A DNA stretch of 64,000 nt from Paraphysomonas bandaiensis (lineage: Eukaryota; Chrysophyceae), in the NCBI GenBank assembly GCA_965644295.1, contig CBFFRP010000041.1:186001-250000 (forward strand), written 5' to 3'. This document shows positions 34,817 through 45,325 of this stretch, in pieces (the stretch's first letter is position 1; each line of letters opens with the position of its first letter). Both the position numbers and the translations under genes were made by a program. The notes under the pieces were generated by a model. That model made no database searches, had not been told where the DNA came from, and worked only from the letters and a program-made list of their open reading frames with translations.

Positions 34817-34919
34817 AAGGACTGCTGTGAACACAACCTTGAAGAGAGGGCCCTAAATATCTGCCGCATAATTTACAGGAGATATAATATTATGCCGAAT
34901 ACACCGACCGCAAGTTAGT

Positions 34920-35170
34920 TGTTTGTGTTATAGGACAAGTAGATTGGGCAGGAGCGTATGATCCGGCTTAAACACGCAACTCGTCGTATGATGCCCATAT
35001 ATATCATGATGATGTAACTAACTAATTCGTGTTGTTGTATAGTTGTGCACTTGTCGGTGCATGCAATAGTACCTAAAAGAGAGTCATGATGTTATGCTTA
35101 GTGTCGCGCGAGTTGTTAGGTTTTGGTCGCGGCAACGCACAAGCTTGCGCTTCTTAATAATCAGACATAA
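34920..35170 (+). repeat. Dispersed repeat R2, copy A
   Basis: Shares AACTCGTCGTA, CTAACTAA followed by GTGTTGTTGTATA, a GTCGGTGCATG-like word and AAGCTTGCGCT with copy B at 36580-36795. Non-coding. Confidence 0.55.
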
Positions 35171-36579
35171 TTCAATGTATATACCTGATATCTGCTGACT
35201 TCAGGGTATTAGAGTAGTCTTTTTTTATGGTGAACAGCCCGGATCTCCTTCATCAGGCGCAGCAGGATATCCTTCATGTGGGCCCATCATTCCCGGATAT
35301 ATTCGACACTTATTTTTGTGCTCCTCTTGTGTTGCACCACACAACTATTTTAGGCTATATATTATTATATTATGAGTTGGCATATATATAACAATAATAT
35401 ATAGTAATATAAATAATATCTCCGGTACGAAGGCGTGCGAGTTCAACTTTTGTTGAGGGCAGACAAGCTATATATATGAAGAGCTCGTCACTACTCTCGT
35501 TACACCTTTGTTGTTACAGTGGAAATGCATTCTATATATTATATAATATTATACACACTTTTATTCCAGCTGGTGCCTATAACCCTCTAACCCATTTGAA
35601 CCACTTATAATTATTATATTCTCATCAAAAGCTACATAATATTATGATGTTATAGTCATCAGAGAGTCCCAACCATTAGTACCCTCGACCTACTTCTATA
35701 TCATCACAAACACTCCCCACCTACAAAATATATATAATATATGACACCAATGAGACAGACATCCTGCCACATGAGGCGACTGCATCCGGAACGGTTGCAT
35801 ATTATATGGCGCTTGAAGGATGAGGCCATGATTCGAACACATGCAGCGGTCACAAGTGGGTTTGCTAACAACTCTTGTGGACAAGCACACCCACTCCTTA
35901 CCCTCGACCACGCCTCCACCGCGCCGCACAACAGCATCTCCGCGCGAATTACACTCTCACCTACACCTTACCCTATACCCTCCACAACTAATCTGTGGTA
36001 CAGGTCCGCCGGACACATTGCCCAAAGTCAGACCCCCCCGACTAACCTCACTACAAGAGACGGTTGCACCATGGTGCTCGCAGCGATGCACAAGTAGTAG
36101 TCCCGAGACGGTGGATCCATCACTATTATAATGTATTATATAGCAACTCAAATTTTAGTAAAAAGTTGATGTATTTGATGATCAAACCTGGTGAAACGGT
36201 CTAAACCTGGTGAAATTTTAAAAATATCGATTTAAGTTGTGTTCTTAATGTGTTTTGCAATAAGTAATGTAGTAGGTGTAAAGAGAGCATATATTAGATA
36301 ATATATATATTATACCTATAGATTCTAGTCGCAACCACTGTCATGTTAGTATATGTTGTAATAATCAGATATTGGGTTTGCTAACAACGTGTGGACAAGC
36401 TCTTGTACACAGCAGGAGTTGAGAGAGCACTTCAGGAACTCTTGTCAGCACCTGCCAGTGCATTAGCAATAATAAGAGTTAAATCACGAATTACGTTCTT
36501 CTTGGGTATTACATTTTTTATAAACAATAACGCTGCTACAGTTACTCTAGTCTCTACCACACTCCAGACTACCTGCACA

Positions 36580-36795
36580 ACAAGTAGATTGTGGGCAAAA
36601 TCATATGATTCGACGTAAACAAAACTCGTCGTAGTATTTCCTCTTATATGTCGCTAACTAAACCGTGTTGTTGTATATATCTGTCAGTGCATGACATTGT
36701 GTAACAGTAATAGCAAAATGAATTTTTCATGTTATATATAGTGTAGCGTAAGTTTTTACGTTATCAAGCTTGCGCTACTTAATTACAAGACATGA
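36580..36795 (+). repeat. Dispersed repeat R2, copy B
   Basis: Diverged second copy of the 34920-35170 segment (AAACTCGTCGTAGTATT, CGTGTTGTTGTATATATC, CAAGCTTGCGCTACTTAAT). Confidence 0.5.
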
Positions 36796-37554
36796 TTACC
36801 ACAGTGCTGCGTTTCTTTCGTTCAACTACCAACCGAGTTGTCATACCATACTGCCACCAAAGTAACTATACTACTTCTTGAAAAAATCCCTGTCTTACCA
36901 TTCAGCTTCATAACATACGCATCTTTTCCACTCCAAACCACAGAACATCACATGAATCTGTCAATAGGGACGCCTAACTAATAACCTGAAGGGCACCTCC
37001 CCGACTAAGTTTTAAATCCGGTGCAGTTGCACTACGAGTTGGAAACGGTTCCGGAGAACACAGTTCGGGAGCTTCAGTTACTAGTATGTATGTATTGTCC
37101 TATTATCTAATACGAAATTATTAGTTGCGATTAAATAGTTTACTCAATAATATGTATGCTATCTTCTAATTAGGACAAAAATAAATATAGAAAATAGTGA
37201 CATCGATAGCTATCCTAGGTACAGCTTACTACAATAATCCAACCTTCATAGTTATTGTTCGGTGTCAAGTGAGAAACGTAAGGTTGCTGAGACGAGGCTC
37301 AAGCTTACAATTTCAAAGCTTTATTTATTTATCAAATTATTCAGCCATTTATATATAATATGCAGATATGCAGCATCTCTAATCGTAAATTATCTGCAGA
37401 CAACAATGTGGTCAACACGTCGAACTTATACCTATGCGCATTCTGTCACTGAATAGATTTTGTTATGCTGTTAAATTGATGTGAACTGATTTTTATATTT
37501 CGTGGATAGCATTCTGCTTACCTTCGGCACAGACAAAGTACTAACTCCAAAATG

Positions 37555-37750
37555 CTGTGTAAAAATCTTTGGGTCCTGACGAAACTTCAAAAGCCGGGGT
37601 TTCAGATCCTCTTGAATGGTATCAGGCTACCTGTGGCGATTTAAAAATTAGATGAATTCCATCTGAAGGGTTTGAAAGCATTATTGTAGCAGATACTAGT
37701 TATCAACATATTGCGCATTCGTCAAGTGTTTTGAGTGACGTACTAAAGAT
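37555..37750 (+). repeat. Dispersed repeat family R1, degenerate copy
   Basis: CTTTGGGTCCTGACGAA, then TATCAGGCTACCTGTG and AGTTATCAACATATTGCGC, parallel the order of words at 33174-33360. Confidence 0.5.
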
Positions 37751-37850
37751 GGTCAAAATTGTCCTTGAAATAAAAACACATATTTTCTCGTAGAAAAATA
37801 TCAGTTGTTAATTAAAGGCCTTCATAGACCGCATCCTCTGCAAATATAGA

Positions 37851-39051
37851 TCACCGTATTATATCACCTTCCAGAACATCACCACTTTCCCTTTCACTAC
37901 TCGGCACACTATTATCACCTGACGAATCGTTATGCGCACTGACATTAACCACCACTTCAGATACTTCGGTCTTCTCGATGCAGTCAACTGCATCCACTTC
38001 TACTTCTACTACATCGACAATACTATTGTCATCAGTACTTCTAATTACACTGTCATCGATATCATTGCTCTTGGCATCGCCACATTTATCGCTTGGGCTA
38101 TTGCTCACTATGGGATCCCATGCAAGGGAAGAAAGCGCATCCGAGAATTCCTCCAACAAGACGTGTCCAGTAGATGTCACAGCGGCGAAAGTAATTGGCA
38201 CACCATTAGCCTGTGACAGCAATGATAATACTGTGGGTGCCGAAAATACATATTCTCCTGACCTGCAATTATAAACAATTACGAGGACAAAGTGAAGCTC
38301 CAATATACAACTCACGTGACAACGACGTACGACGACGGTATCGTTGTTGCAGCAGAGCGCTTCGACCATGACGATGAATTAGGAAATATCGTGTACGATA
38401 CCATTAGGTCAAACAAGCTTTCTCCAGGGTGCAATTGAGTTAGATCTACGTTGTGTTCAATCCAGGACAAAGAATAAAAGTTCACAACATACCGTATACA
38501 TCAGAGTCACCCGGTATATTTCTGACCGATTTACCATGCCTCATTACAATGTAGTCCAGACTCTTCACAAAATGCGTTATCAATAAGTCTTCTAATAGTG
38601 ATGCAATAGAGCTTACCTTAAGCTTTGAGTAAACCAAATAACATGGCAGAGATATTCCTTTAACAACAGCATTATAAAACTCATCACGCCTTAGCATAAC
38701 ATTCGGCTTCTCAAAGACAGCCAAGTGATTCTTCTCTAGAAGATAGAGAGCCTCCTCCGGGTGCAGGTAGTTCTTACCCCCCTCAGAGTATCCCATAACT
38801 CTCCAGTAGTTCCCGCGTGTTACTCTCAGTTCTGCTACCTCTAGATTCCTGAACCACTTCGCAGTAGAGGTCTTTTTCCCGACAGTGATATCGAGGGAGT
38901 CGTTTATGGAGGTGGGTTTGATCTTACTCTTCTTAGTGCTGCTGTTGCTGTTGTTGTTAGTGTTAACATCAGCGGATCCTCCTTTACGTTTACGACTATC
39001 ACCACCAGCAGATGGAAGTGAGTTATCTGCTAGAATCATCGTGTCTGTCAT
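37851..39051 (-). CDS. TSEN54: tRNA-splicing endonuclease subunit SEN54
   Basis: Structural subunit of the heterotetrameric tRNA intron endonuclease (with SEN2, SEN34 and SEN15). Exons 39051-38617, 38562-38493, 38445-38316 and 38262-37851; 348 aa. The N-domain is clear: NYWRVMGYSEGGKNYLHPEE, ALYLLEKNHLAVFE, LPCYLVYSKLK then SLDYIVMRHGK across intron 1. After intron 2 comes DLTQLHPGESLFDLMV, matching the SEN54 FxKSNPGxPDF-type block. The C-terminal domain crosses intron 3 (YVVVTSGEYVFSAPTVLSLL) and ends ITFAAVTSTGHVLLEEF. A Lys/Ser/Asn-rich N-terminus and an acidic Ser/Asp/Val tail of about 90 residues are extra. A 5' UTR intron (GTATGT to CATCAG) just upstream of the ATG is plausible. Confidence 0.88.
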
Positions 39052-39230
39052 GATGCTGATGGGACTCGTACAGTGGTAATATATGCATATGTTCTCTGTA
39101 CATACCTTAACATCTAGTGGATACAGCACACAGCAGTGACTCTATATAGACTGGAGGTGAAGTGGAACACTGAAGTTGATTATATATTATGAAATTAATT
39201 TCATCGTGAATGTGAACAACGAATTCTCGT

Positions 39231-39302
39231 GGTCTTATAGTGTAGTGGTTATCACTCCAGACTTTGAATCTGGCACCCTGGGTTCGAATCCCAGTAAGAC
39301 CA
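39231..39302 (+). tRNA. tRNA-Gln (anticodon TTG)
   Basis: The cloverleaf folds fully: acceptor stem GGTCTTA with TAAGACC, the D arm, anticodon stem CCAGA with TCTGG around CTTTGAA (anticodon TTG) and T arm CTGGG-TTCGAAT-CCCAG. A box TAGTGTAGTGGT and B box GGTTCGAATCC are present. No intron; CCA is not encoded. It lies inside the divergent spacer between SEN54 (a tRNA-processing factor) and the next plus-strand gene. Confidence 0.97.
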
Positions 39303-39306
39303 TTCC

Positions 39307-39312
39307 TTTTTT
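39307..39312 (+). terminator. RNA polymerase III terminator (T6)
   Basis: Run of six T residues four bases after the tRNA 3' end, with a second T run just downstream. Confidence 0.8.
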
Positions 39313-39608
39313 GTCGTTTTTTGTTTATACTCGTACCACTGTGCCGTACCGGCGTACCAATGCACCGTATCATCATTACGGGTGTGTTGCGTCCTCTACT
39401 TTTAGATATGGGGGCTTGTCTAACACTCTCAGGGTAAGCATTGAGGTGATGAGGTAAATCTTTTGGATAATGAGGTGATGAGGTAAATCTTTTGGGTAAT
39501 GGGTAATCAAATCATATCTGCTGATGACTGGATGACTCATATCCTCTAATTAATAATGAATGCTGATACATACTCTGCATATATATATAAATTATATTAG
39601 TGATAATA

Positions 39609-40846
39609 TGAGTGAATTCAATTATGATCTTGAACAAGAAGAGGCTGAAGGTGTTGAACCCATCACATCTGTTGATACTGATGTCATGCCTTGTCTGCAG
39701 CTGAAGGATGTACCAGCTATTGTCCAGATGGAAGAAATGCTGAAGCATTTAACTACTGATACTACTCCATCGAAACAGAAGCGATTGTTGGAGAAGCACA
39801 AGTATGTTCATATTACTCTGCTACATTGTTGGAGACAATATCTGCGTAGTATCAGACCATGCCAAAAGCCCTTCTCTATGGGATCAGGCATCACTTAAAT
39901 TGGTTGAGGCTATTACAAGTGTTCCCACAAGACGTACAAGTGTCATTTTTTCTTATTTGCTGAACAAAAGTGGCCGACTTCTTTTGAGTGATATGTGGAT
40001 ACCGTTTTAGACAAGCAGCCTTCTGACGAATTTCGGAATAAATTCAGTAACTTGAGCGAGGAAAAGTTTCGACTCAGATATTTTTGGAAAACATATCCTA
40101 GCTACCTATTTGAACACCAAGAGTCAAGACAACAGACAATGGAATCCTCACTGGAGAATGGACGTTCTGGAGAAATCAGGATCAACTCCAGCAAGCGTTT
40201 TCTACACTATTTGTGAGTATTGCCGCGAGAGATCTTGCTGAGGAAGCGAAGGCTTCACTGTTAAATGTATTAAGTATAGGAAGGCACAAGCAGGAAAAGG
40301 TTTCGAAGTTGAAGACCCTATTGTATTTACAGAGGATCATACCGAGGAGATGGAGCTAGCAAAGCGGGTAGCTGATCTGAGACAGAGTCAGCCATTCAAA
40401 GTAAGAAAATTCGATGTGGCCTGACCTGTCTTCGTACTCTACGGTAAACCGGCTACTCTACGACGCGTATATAATTCCTTCGTTAGAGGAAACGACTAAA
40501 CCAAGCAAGCCCTAACTGTGCACGGGTAGTATCCTTCGTTCGAAGGACTCCTTACCAAGCAAGACCGCCCGACACTGCCTAGATCAAAGCACTCGGAGAT
40601 GTGCTAGGAGCAGCAGTACATCTCCCGTGAAAGCTGTGTGTTTATGTGGAGAAGAAAACGGGAATACACAGATTTGTTAGGGCTAGCTGCCTTGTGCAGG
40701 CATTAGGGGAAATGGCTGATAAAGGAATTCCTGTAGATCGCACAGTGCTTGAGCTTGCATACAAGAACCTGTCAAGAGCAATCGATTCTCAAGTTGAAGC
40801 CTTTGTTCAGGCTGGTGAACAAAATATTTATAATCAAACGAAGTGA
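39609..40846 (+). pseudogene. Decayed or mis-spliced gene of unknown function
   Basis: Starts with a credible N-terminus, MSEFNYDLEQEEAEGVEPIT, followed by LKDVPAIVQMEEMLKHLTT. Protein-like stretches continue but in shifted frames: SPSLWDQASLKLVEAITSVP with LLNKSGRLLLSDMW (39804-40010), DKQPSDEFRNKFSNLSEEKF (39995-40216), KGFEVEDPIVFTEDHTEEME (near 40300-40390) and GIPVDRTVLELAYKNLSRAI (40646-40846). I could not find GT-AG introns that join them in frame. Either it is a pseudogene with frameshifts, or splice sites escaped me. No family recognised. Head-to-head with SEN54. Confidence 0.4.
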
Positions 40847-41702
40847 ATTCAAAGTTCGTTTTCAAAGAGAAGGATATACAGTCTCCCAGTGCGTCTGTAA
40901 TAACGAAAATCCCTTCATGAACTTAAAACCTGTGCATATGTACCTTAGCTTCAGTATGTGTATATGTACTAGTACTAATTTCACTACAGTTATCATACTC
41001 ATTTCACTTCTAGTAGAGTATGACTCAGAGTATAAAGGCGTAGTGGTGTGATTAAGTGATTAACGCTTATGGCCGATTATTGCAGTCAGCTCTGCGAGTT
41101 ACTGTTTCAAGGTATCAGTACATATCAATTTAGAATAATAATTCTAGTATGAGAGGCTGTAATAATACAGATTTTGTGAGCGAGCGAGCACATTGATATA
41201 AAGATATAAAGGCACTCGTATTCTAACTTTCGACTCAATACTAGCAGCGCCAAACGAGAAGGAAGATATTTCCATTACTACAAGCCTGGTCTCTTTTTCA
41301 ATATCAAGTAAATTATTGTGATATCACTTCACCCTTACTTATTCAAAAATTATTTTTATATCGTAAGTTTTAATCTCTATTTAAATCCCACTATTCATAG
41401 ATGGTTCATTATCAAAACTCAAAACTATTAATCACTACATAGTCGTATTAATACATCATAATGTATGACATAACGTGTATTACTAGTACAATCTTCAAAA
41501 AAAACATAAGCGAGGTTAAGCAACACCAGTCCTTAATACAGAACATAATCACAGGAATTATACATCAACGTAATAATATCAACTGCCACGGATCGGACAA
41601 TATATATGAGTGCTTACCCCTCAGTATTGTTTGGCGTTCTGCCCAATATCAAAACAGTTTTCCAATATATGATATTCATATACTTTGTATAAATGCGTAG
41701 TG
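40847..41702. other. Intergenic, no gene seen
   Basis: AT-rich sequence between the decayed plus-strand gene and the 3' end of the EF-hand gene; short frames only. Confidence 0.5.
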
Positions 41703-42662
41703 TTAGCATATACTATGCGAGGAAAAAGAATACGAAACAAATATTCTTCGAGCGTTACTCCTAGAGGATTCCGGTGATGCAACAAGCGCGCTAACAGGCT
41801 TGCTTCGTATTTTGAGCTGAGGAGTCATACACAACTCATCATCACTCAACACGGCAATAAGAGGATCACAAACACCTCTGGGGCTATTAAATCGACCAAT
41901 ATCAGTGTTAATACTGCAAGAACATCGTGGTATTCCACAAGAACTGCTGTCAAACTTACGAGAAGAGGCATTATCAGCATTTTCAATCTTCTCCAACTGC
42001 TTAGTCAGCTGCTGCTTGAACATTTCATCAGCATACTTCGAATCAAGGGTCTGTACATAAATTGCATTAGCCTGAACTGGAATAGACTGGCGACGAACAG
42101 ACAGCACCACTCAAAAATTCTCTCCACATATATTCTTGCATAGGTTGCGATGAACAGTATACAGGGGGGCACTGAGAACGAGATGACCCGCACACCACTC
42201 GGCAAATATACTATGAGTAACAGACTTCGAATTGAAGAGTAGTAACTCAACTACAGACTGAAGGGCCCTATTAGTTTTAAAACTTTCTCCGTGTATATCT
42301 TCTAGTAGGTCATGTACTTCAGACACTGTCAACTTGCCAGTGTGATCCTGGTCATATATATGGAAAACATAAGGTCCTAATTCACTGGGTTGAAGCGTAA
42401 GAAAGCACCACATTCTTTAGACGAACTGACAGAAGCTTATGGTTTTAACTCCAGTTTTTTTGATATTCAAAACATGTTTCATTAATTTCTTTAAGCGGGC
42501 TGAATATTCATTAAGGAACTTATCGATGTCGATATGGTTATGGTCTGAGACAAGGCATGACGCCAAGGAAGCATGTATCTCTCTTATTTCATGCTCTCTT
42601 AAGCCGATTTCCGCTAGTAGTTCGGATTGTGGTACCTGAATGTGCGATATACAGTTGCCCAT
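41703..42662 (-). pseudogene. Calcineurin-B-like EF-hand protein with two in-frame stop codons
   Basis: One continuous reading frame from 42662 to 41703 encodes an N-myristoylation start MGNCISH, then KTISFCQFV, TAA (42419-42417), RMWCFLTLQPSELGPYVFHI, YDQDHTGKLTVSEVHDLLED (a Ca-binding EF loop), NLCKNICGENF, TGA (42113-42111), VVLSVRRQ and a Ser-rich tail. Spacing to relatives (FVxxxW, GEKFW) is preserved across both stops: TAA replaces one residue after FV and TGA sits where Trp is expected. I tested alternative GT-AG introns around both stops and none restores a frame. The gene is intronless, unlike its neighbours. A recent pseudogene is the simplest reading; stop readthrough or RNA editing are alternatives. 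Head-to-head with SPCS3. Confidence 0.65.
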
Positions 42663-43163
42663 ATCGCTATAGGATCATGAATATAATGCACTCTCATGGT
42701 ACTCATATTGGGCTATTCCAGTAGCACTTCAAGTGTTACTATAGACATATACGCACGAAGCTATCGTCATTGATGGGTGTTTCCTGTTCGATTCTACTCA
42801 GCCATATCAGTCCAAGCCCTGTGCACTGTCGAGCACACTTCGTACTATAGACAGAAGTGTATACCGTATACACAGCAGAACGGTCTGTCTAATGGATACA
42901 CAGTATTATATAGATACACACTACAGCCGTATACATAAAGTATGACATGGACACTCTGACAGATGTCAGATAGATGCGCCTCTCAGTTGATACGACTGTA
43001 CAGGCAGATATCTATATATATATATGACAGAGGAATTGTTAGAGAGCTGTTGTAATTGTTATCCGCTTTCAACTGTATAGCGAAGTATTTGCATTAAATA
43101 TTAATGCCAGATCCTTTACCTGATAGATTTATGGGCTAGGACTACTGGTGGACCTACTGTACC
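42663..43163. promoter_or_regulatory. Divergent spacer, EF-hand / SPCS3
   Basis: Contains GTGTATACCGTATACACAGC, GGATACACAGTATTAT and ACTACAGCCGTATAC, the shared spacer word family. Confidence 0.4.
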
Positions 43164-43977
43164 ATGTATAACATTCGGGTAACTCAATATCAATGAATAT
43201 GTGAGGCGTGATGTGCTATGTTGTAGGTGAGATTAAATGCGGTCACCTTCTTTGCTTTCTCTGTTCTGTTTGGCCTGACGGCGATGTGTTGTATGAGGTG
43301 ACGAACCGTTTATATTACTAAGGATTTTTTAACGTGTCGTGTCGAGACTAGCACGTACTTTCACGAAGGCCAAGCAGTGGTCAAGACATTGCGGCTCAAT
43401 AACATTCGATCATTGTAAGTGCATTTATATAGAATGTTCAGAGTATTGTTATAATTATAACAGGAGATATCATAACGGGGCAGATAGGGCGCTTTTTAGT
43501 TTCGATGTGGAGGCAGGTACAACTTCACAATTTCACTCCCTATATATTTCATGAAATTTATTAGACTTGAGTCCCGTGTGGCACTGGAATAGCAATTACT
43601 TATTCGTGTACATAGTAGCCGAGTACCAATCCGATGCCAATGTAAGGGCGTAAAGTCCTTTTTATAATCTAACTTTGTATTTGAAGGTTTTGAATCAAGT
43701 TGTAATTTGGGACAAAATTATCGACAATAAGGAGAGATTAAGGTTCAAACAAACGAATGAGTTCGTAAAGTATGCACTGATTGATCAGGGGTCGGAACTC
43801 CGGTAACATATTAATGCTTCTTGAGGAGTCTTGTAACGATTTTTTGTCAGTGGTAAGGAAGTAACTTTGACGCTGATGTGGGATCATATGCCCATAGCTG
43901 GGCTTATGTGTTTTGAATCGGTTTACAACAATACCTTCCAGTTACCGTTAGTTTACAAGGATGAAGTGAAACAGTAG
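43164..43977 (+). CDS. SPCS3: Signal peptidase complex subunit 3
   Basis: Non-catalytic subunit (SPC22/23, yeast Spc3) of the ER signal peptidase, a type II membrane protein. Seven small exons: 43164-43178, 43227-43297, 43352-43414, 43464-43516, 43565-43641, 43687-43802 and 43851-43977; 173 aa. The N-terminal anchor is VRLNAVTFFAFSVLFGLTAM. The lumenal part follows family landmarks: YHNGADRALFSFDVEA, DLSPVWHWNSNYLFVYIVAE (family DLTPLFNWNxKQLFVYxxAEY), NQVVIWDKIIDNKE, LRGKEVTLTLMWDHMP and AGLMCF. All six introns are GT-AG and every phase agrees. Exons are too short to stand out as open frames. The first exon is only 15 nt, so the start is the least certain part. Confidence 0.88.
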
Positions 43978-45325
43978 TATTGTCCTGGCTGCGTCGTTTA
44001 GATGGCACAGAGAAAAGTCGCCTTTATTTATCAATCTGGGAGTGCTTTCTATTAGGGATGTAGTTTTCCAAGCAACCTTTCACTATTTTGCCACCGTCCG
44101 TAGAATGGGTGTAAAAATATATATGAATGGCATGGTGTCCTCCTTTCTGAGGAATACATGCACTAATACATCTGTCGTATGTACTATACAGTTCTGCAGT
44201 ACTATATATATAGTGCAGTTGAAATGAATTTAGTTACTGACGTTTGTTTATATATAATATTTTAGGAATGTGGACAAATGATAAGATATAATGTTCACCA
44301 GGTGTTACATGAATATTATGTGAAATGCTTGGATTGATAGTTGTGTTCTTTCTGGGACGTGCATATCTGGTATCTGGTAACTAAGTTTGTGTGCAACAAA
44401 GCAAGTTTAAGGCTTACGTAGTACAAGGCTGATCTCAGCTACATGCCCCAACTTAACGACTACTATGAATATCAATAGTTACATAAAACATGTACCTATA
44501 CCCTATACTAAGGATTATATTTCTAATATATAACTCGTATGACTAGAAGCAGATTATAAGTGTTTTATGTACATTGAAATATAGTTTGTCAAGTCTGTTA
44601 TTGACTTAGTGGGCTTTGTTGAATAGATATGTTACATTTGCATGTTTCAGTCATGTATGAGTAACTGTCTGTATAAAGAAGTATAGGTTAATGATTAATA
44701 CACTTTCTTTAGCAATACAGCCTTACTACTCAGACACAAAACAAAACAACTCAAGATAATGCTATATATTCAGTTGTTTGCGGCATAGTTTGTTTTAGTA
44801 ATTAAAAGAGTTGTTATGATATAGAAGCAATAATGTACATACATACCTGGACAGCTTTGCAATGCGATGGAGATTCGTCTGTATTTGCTGTGCTGCGTTC
44901 CTACTGCAAAATATTAATCACAAATTGCATTCAGAGATAAAACAGAAGCAACATTCATGAAGTACAATACAGAATGAGCCAGATACATTAGGTGGAGAAT
45001 GTTTCAACTGTTGGTGGATATGTCCACCTCTGTGGCCACACTGCCAACTGCAATCAACGTATTTTCTATGTATACCGGTATATCTTGTATAGTACAGTGC
45101 ACTGGATATGGGATGATGGGATGTCTACATGGGTCTGTGCATCTCAAGGCAGATAGATGAAGTGAGCAAAGTGGTGTCCTTTCAGTACTCGAATTCAGCA
45201 AAAGTGAATTCTTATGTGTGTATTTGAATTATATGGCAGTATGGTGAACACGACTGATCCACTTCATACCCCCCTCATTACTATGTCTTGTTTCCTATTG
45301 CGCTGCTCGTATATCTCGTCTAGTT
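43978..45325. other. Intergenic, no gene supported
   Basis: AT-rich. A minus-strand fragment near 44850-44910 (QQIQTNLHRIAKLSR) is syntaxin-like but isolated. Nothing else seen. Confidence 0.45.

Larger units (their letters stand above)
31214..37850. other. Mobile-element-rich, gene-free block
   Basis: About 6.6 kb with no supportable gene. It contains an R1 copy flanked by inverted repeats (32870-33375), a TIR element (33956-34816), a duplicated segment (34920-35170 and 36580-36795) and further R1 fragments (31470-31520, 35105-35470, 37555-37750). A GC-richer patch at 35870-36100 has short frames on both strands (CGQAHPLLTLDHASTAPHN) that look like degraded element sequence. The segment 31980-32560 is purine-rich, with no long frame. 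Confidence 0.6.

Noticed and set aside
35696-36131. Overlapping frames on both strands in a GC-rich patch
   Set aside because: Not protein-like in composition, surrounded by repeats, and partly repeated at 36378; more likely element debris.
41703-42662. Variant genetic code (TGA as Trp, TAA as Gln)
   Set aside because: All other genes here end at ordinary TAA, TAG or TGA codons and show no in-frame stops, so a genome-wide recoding is not supported.
44850-45201. Minus-strand syntaxin-like exon (QQIQTNLHRIAKLSR) upstream of the FG-GAP gene
   Set aside because: No second exon, SNARE motif or membrane anchor could be found in the remaining space to 43978, and the upstream join hits a stop.
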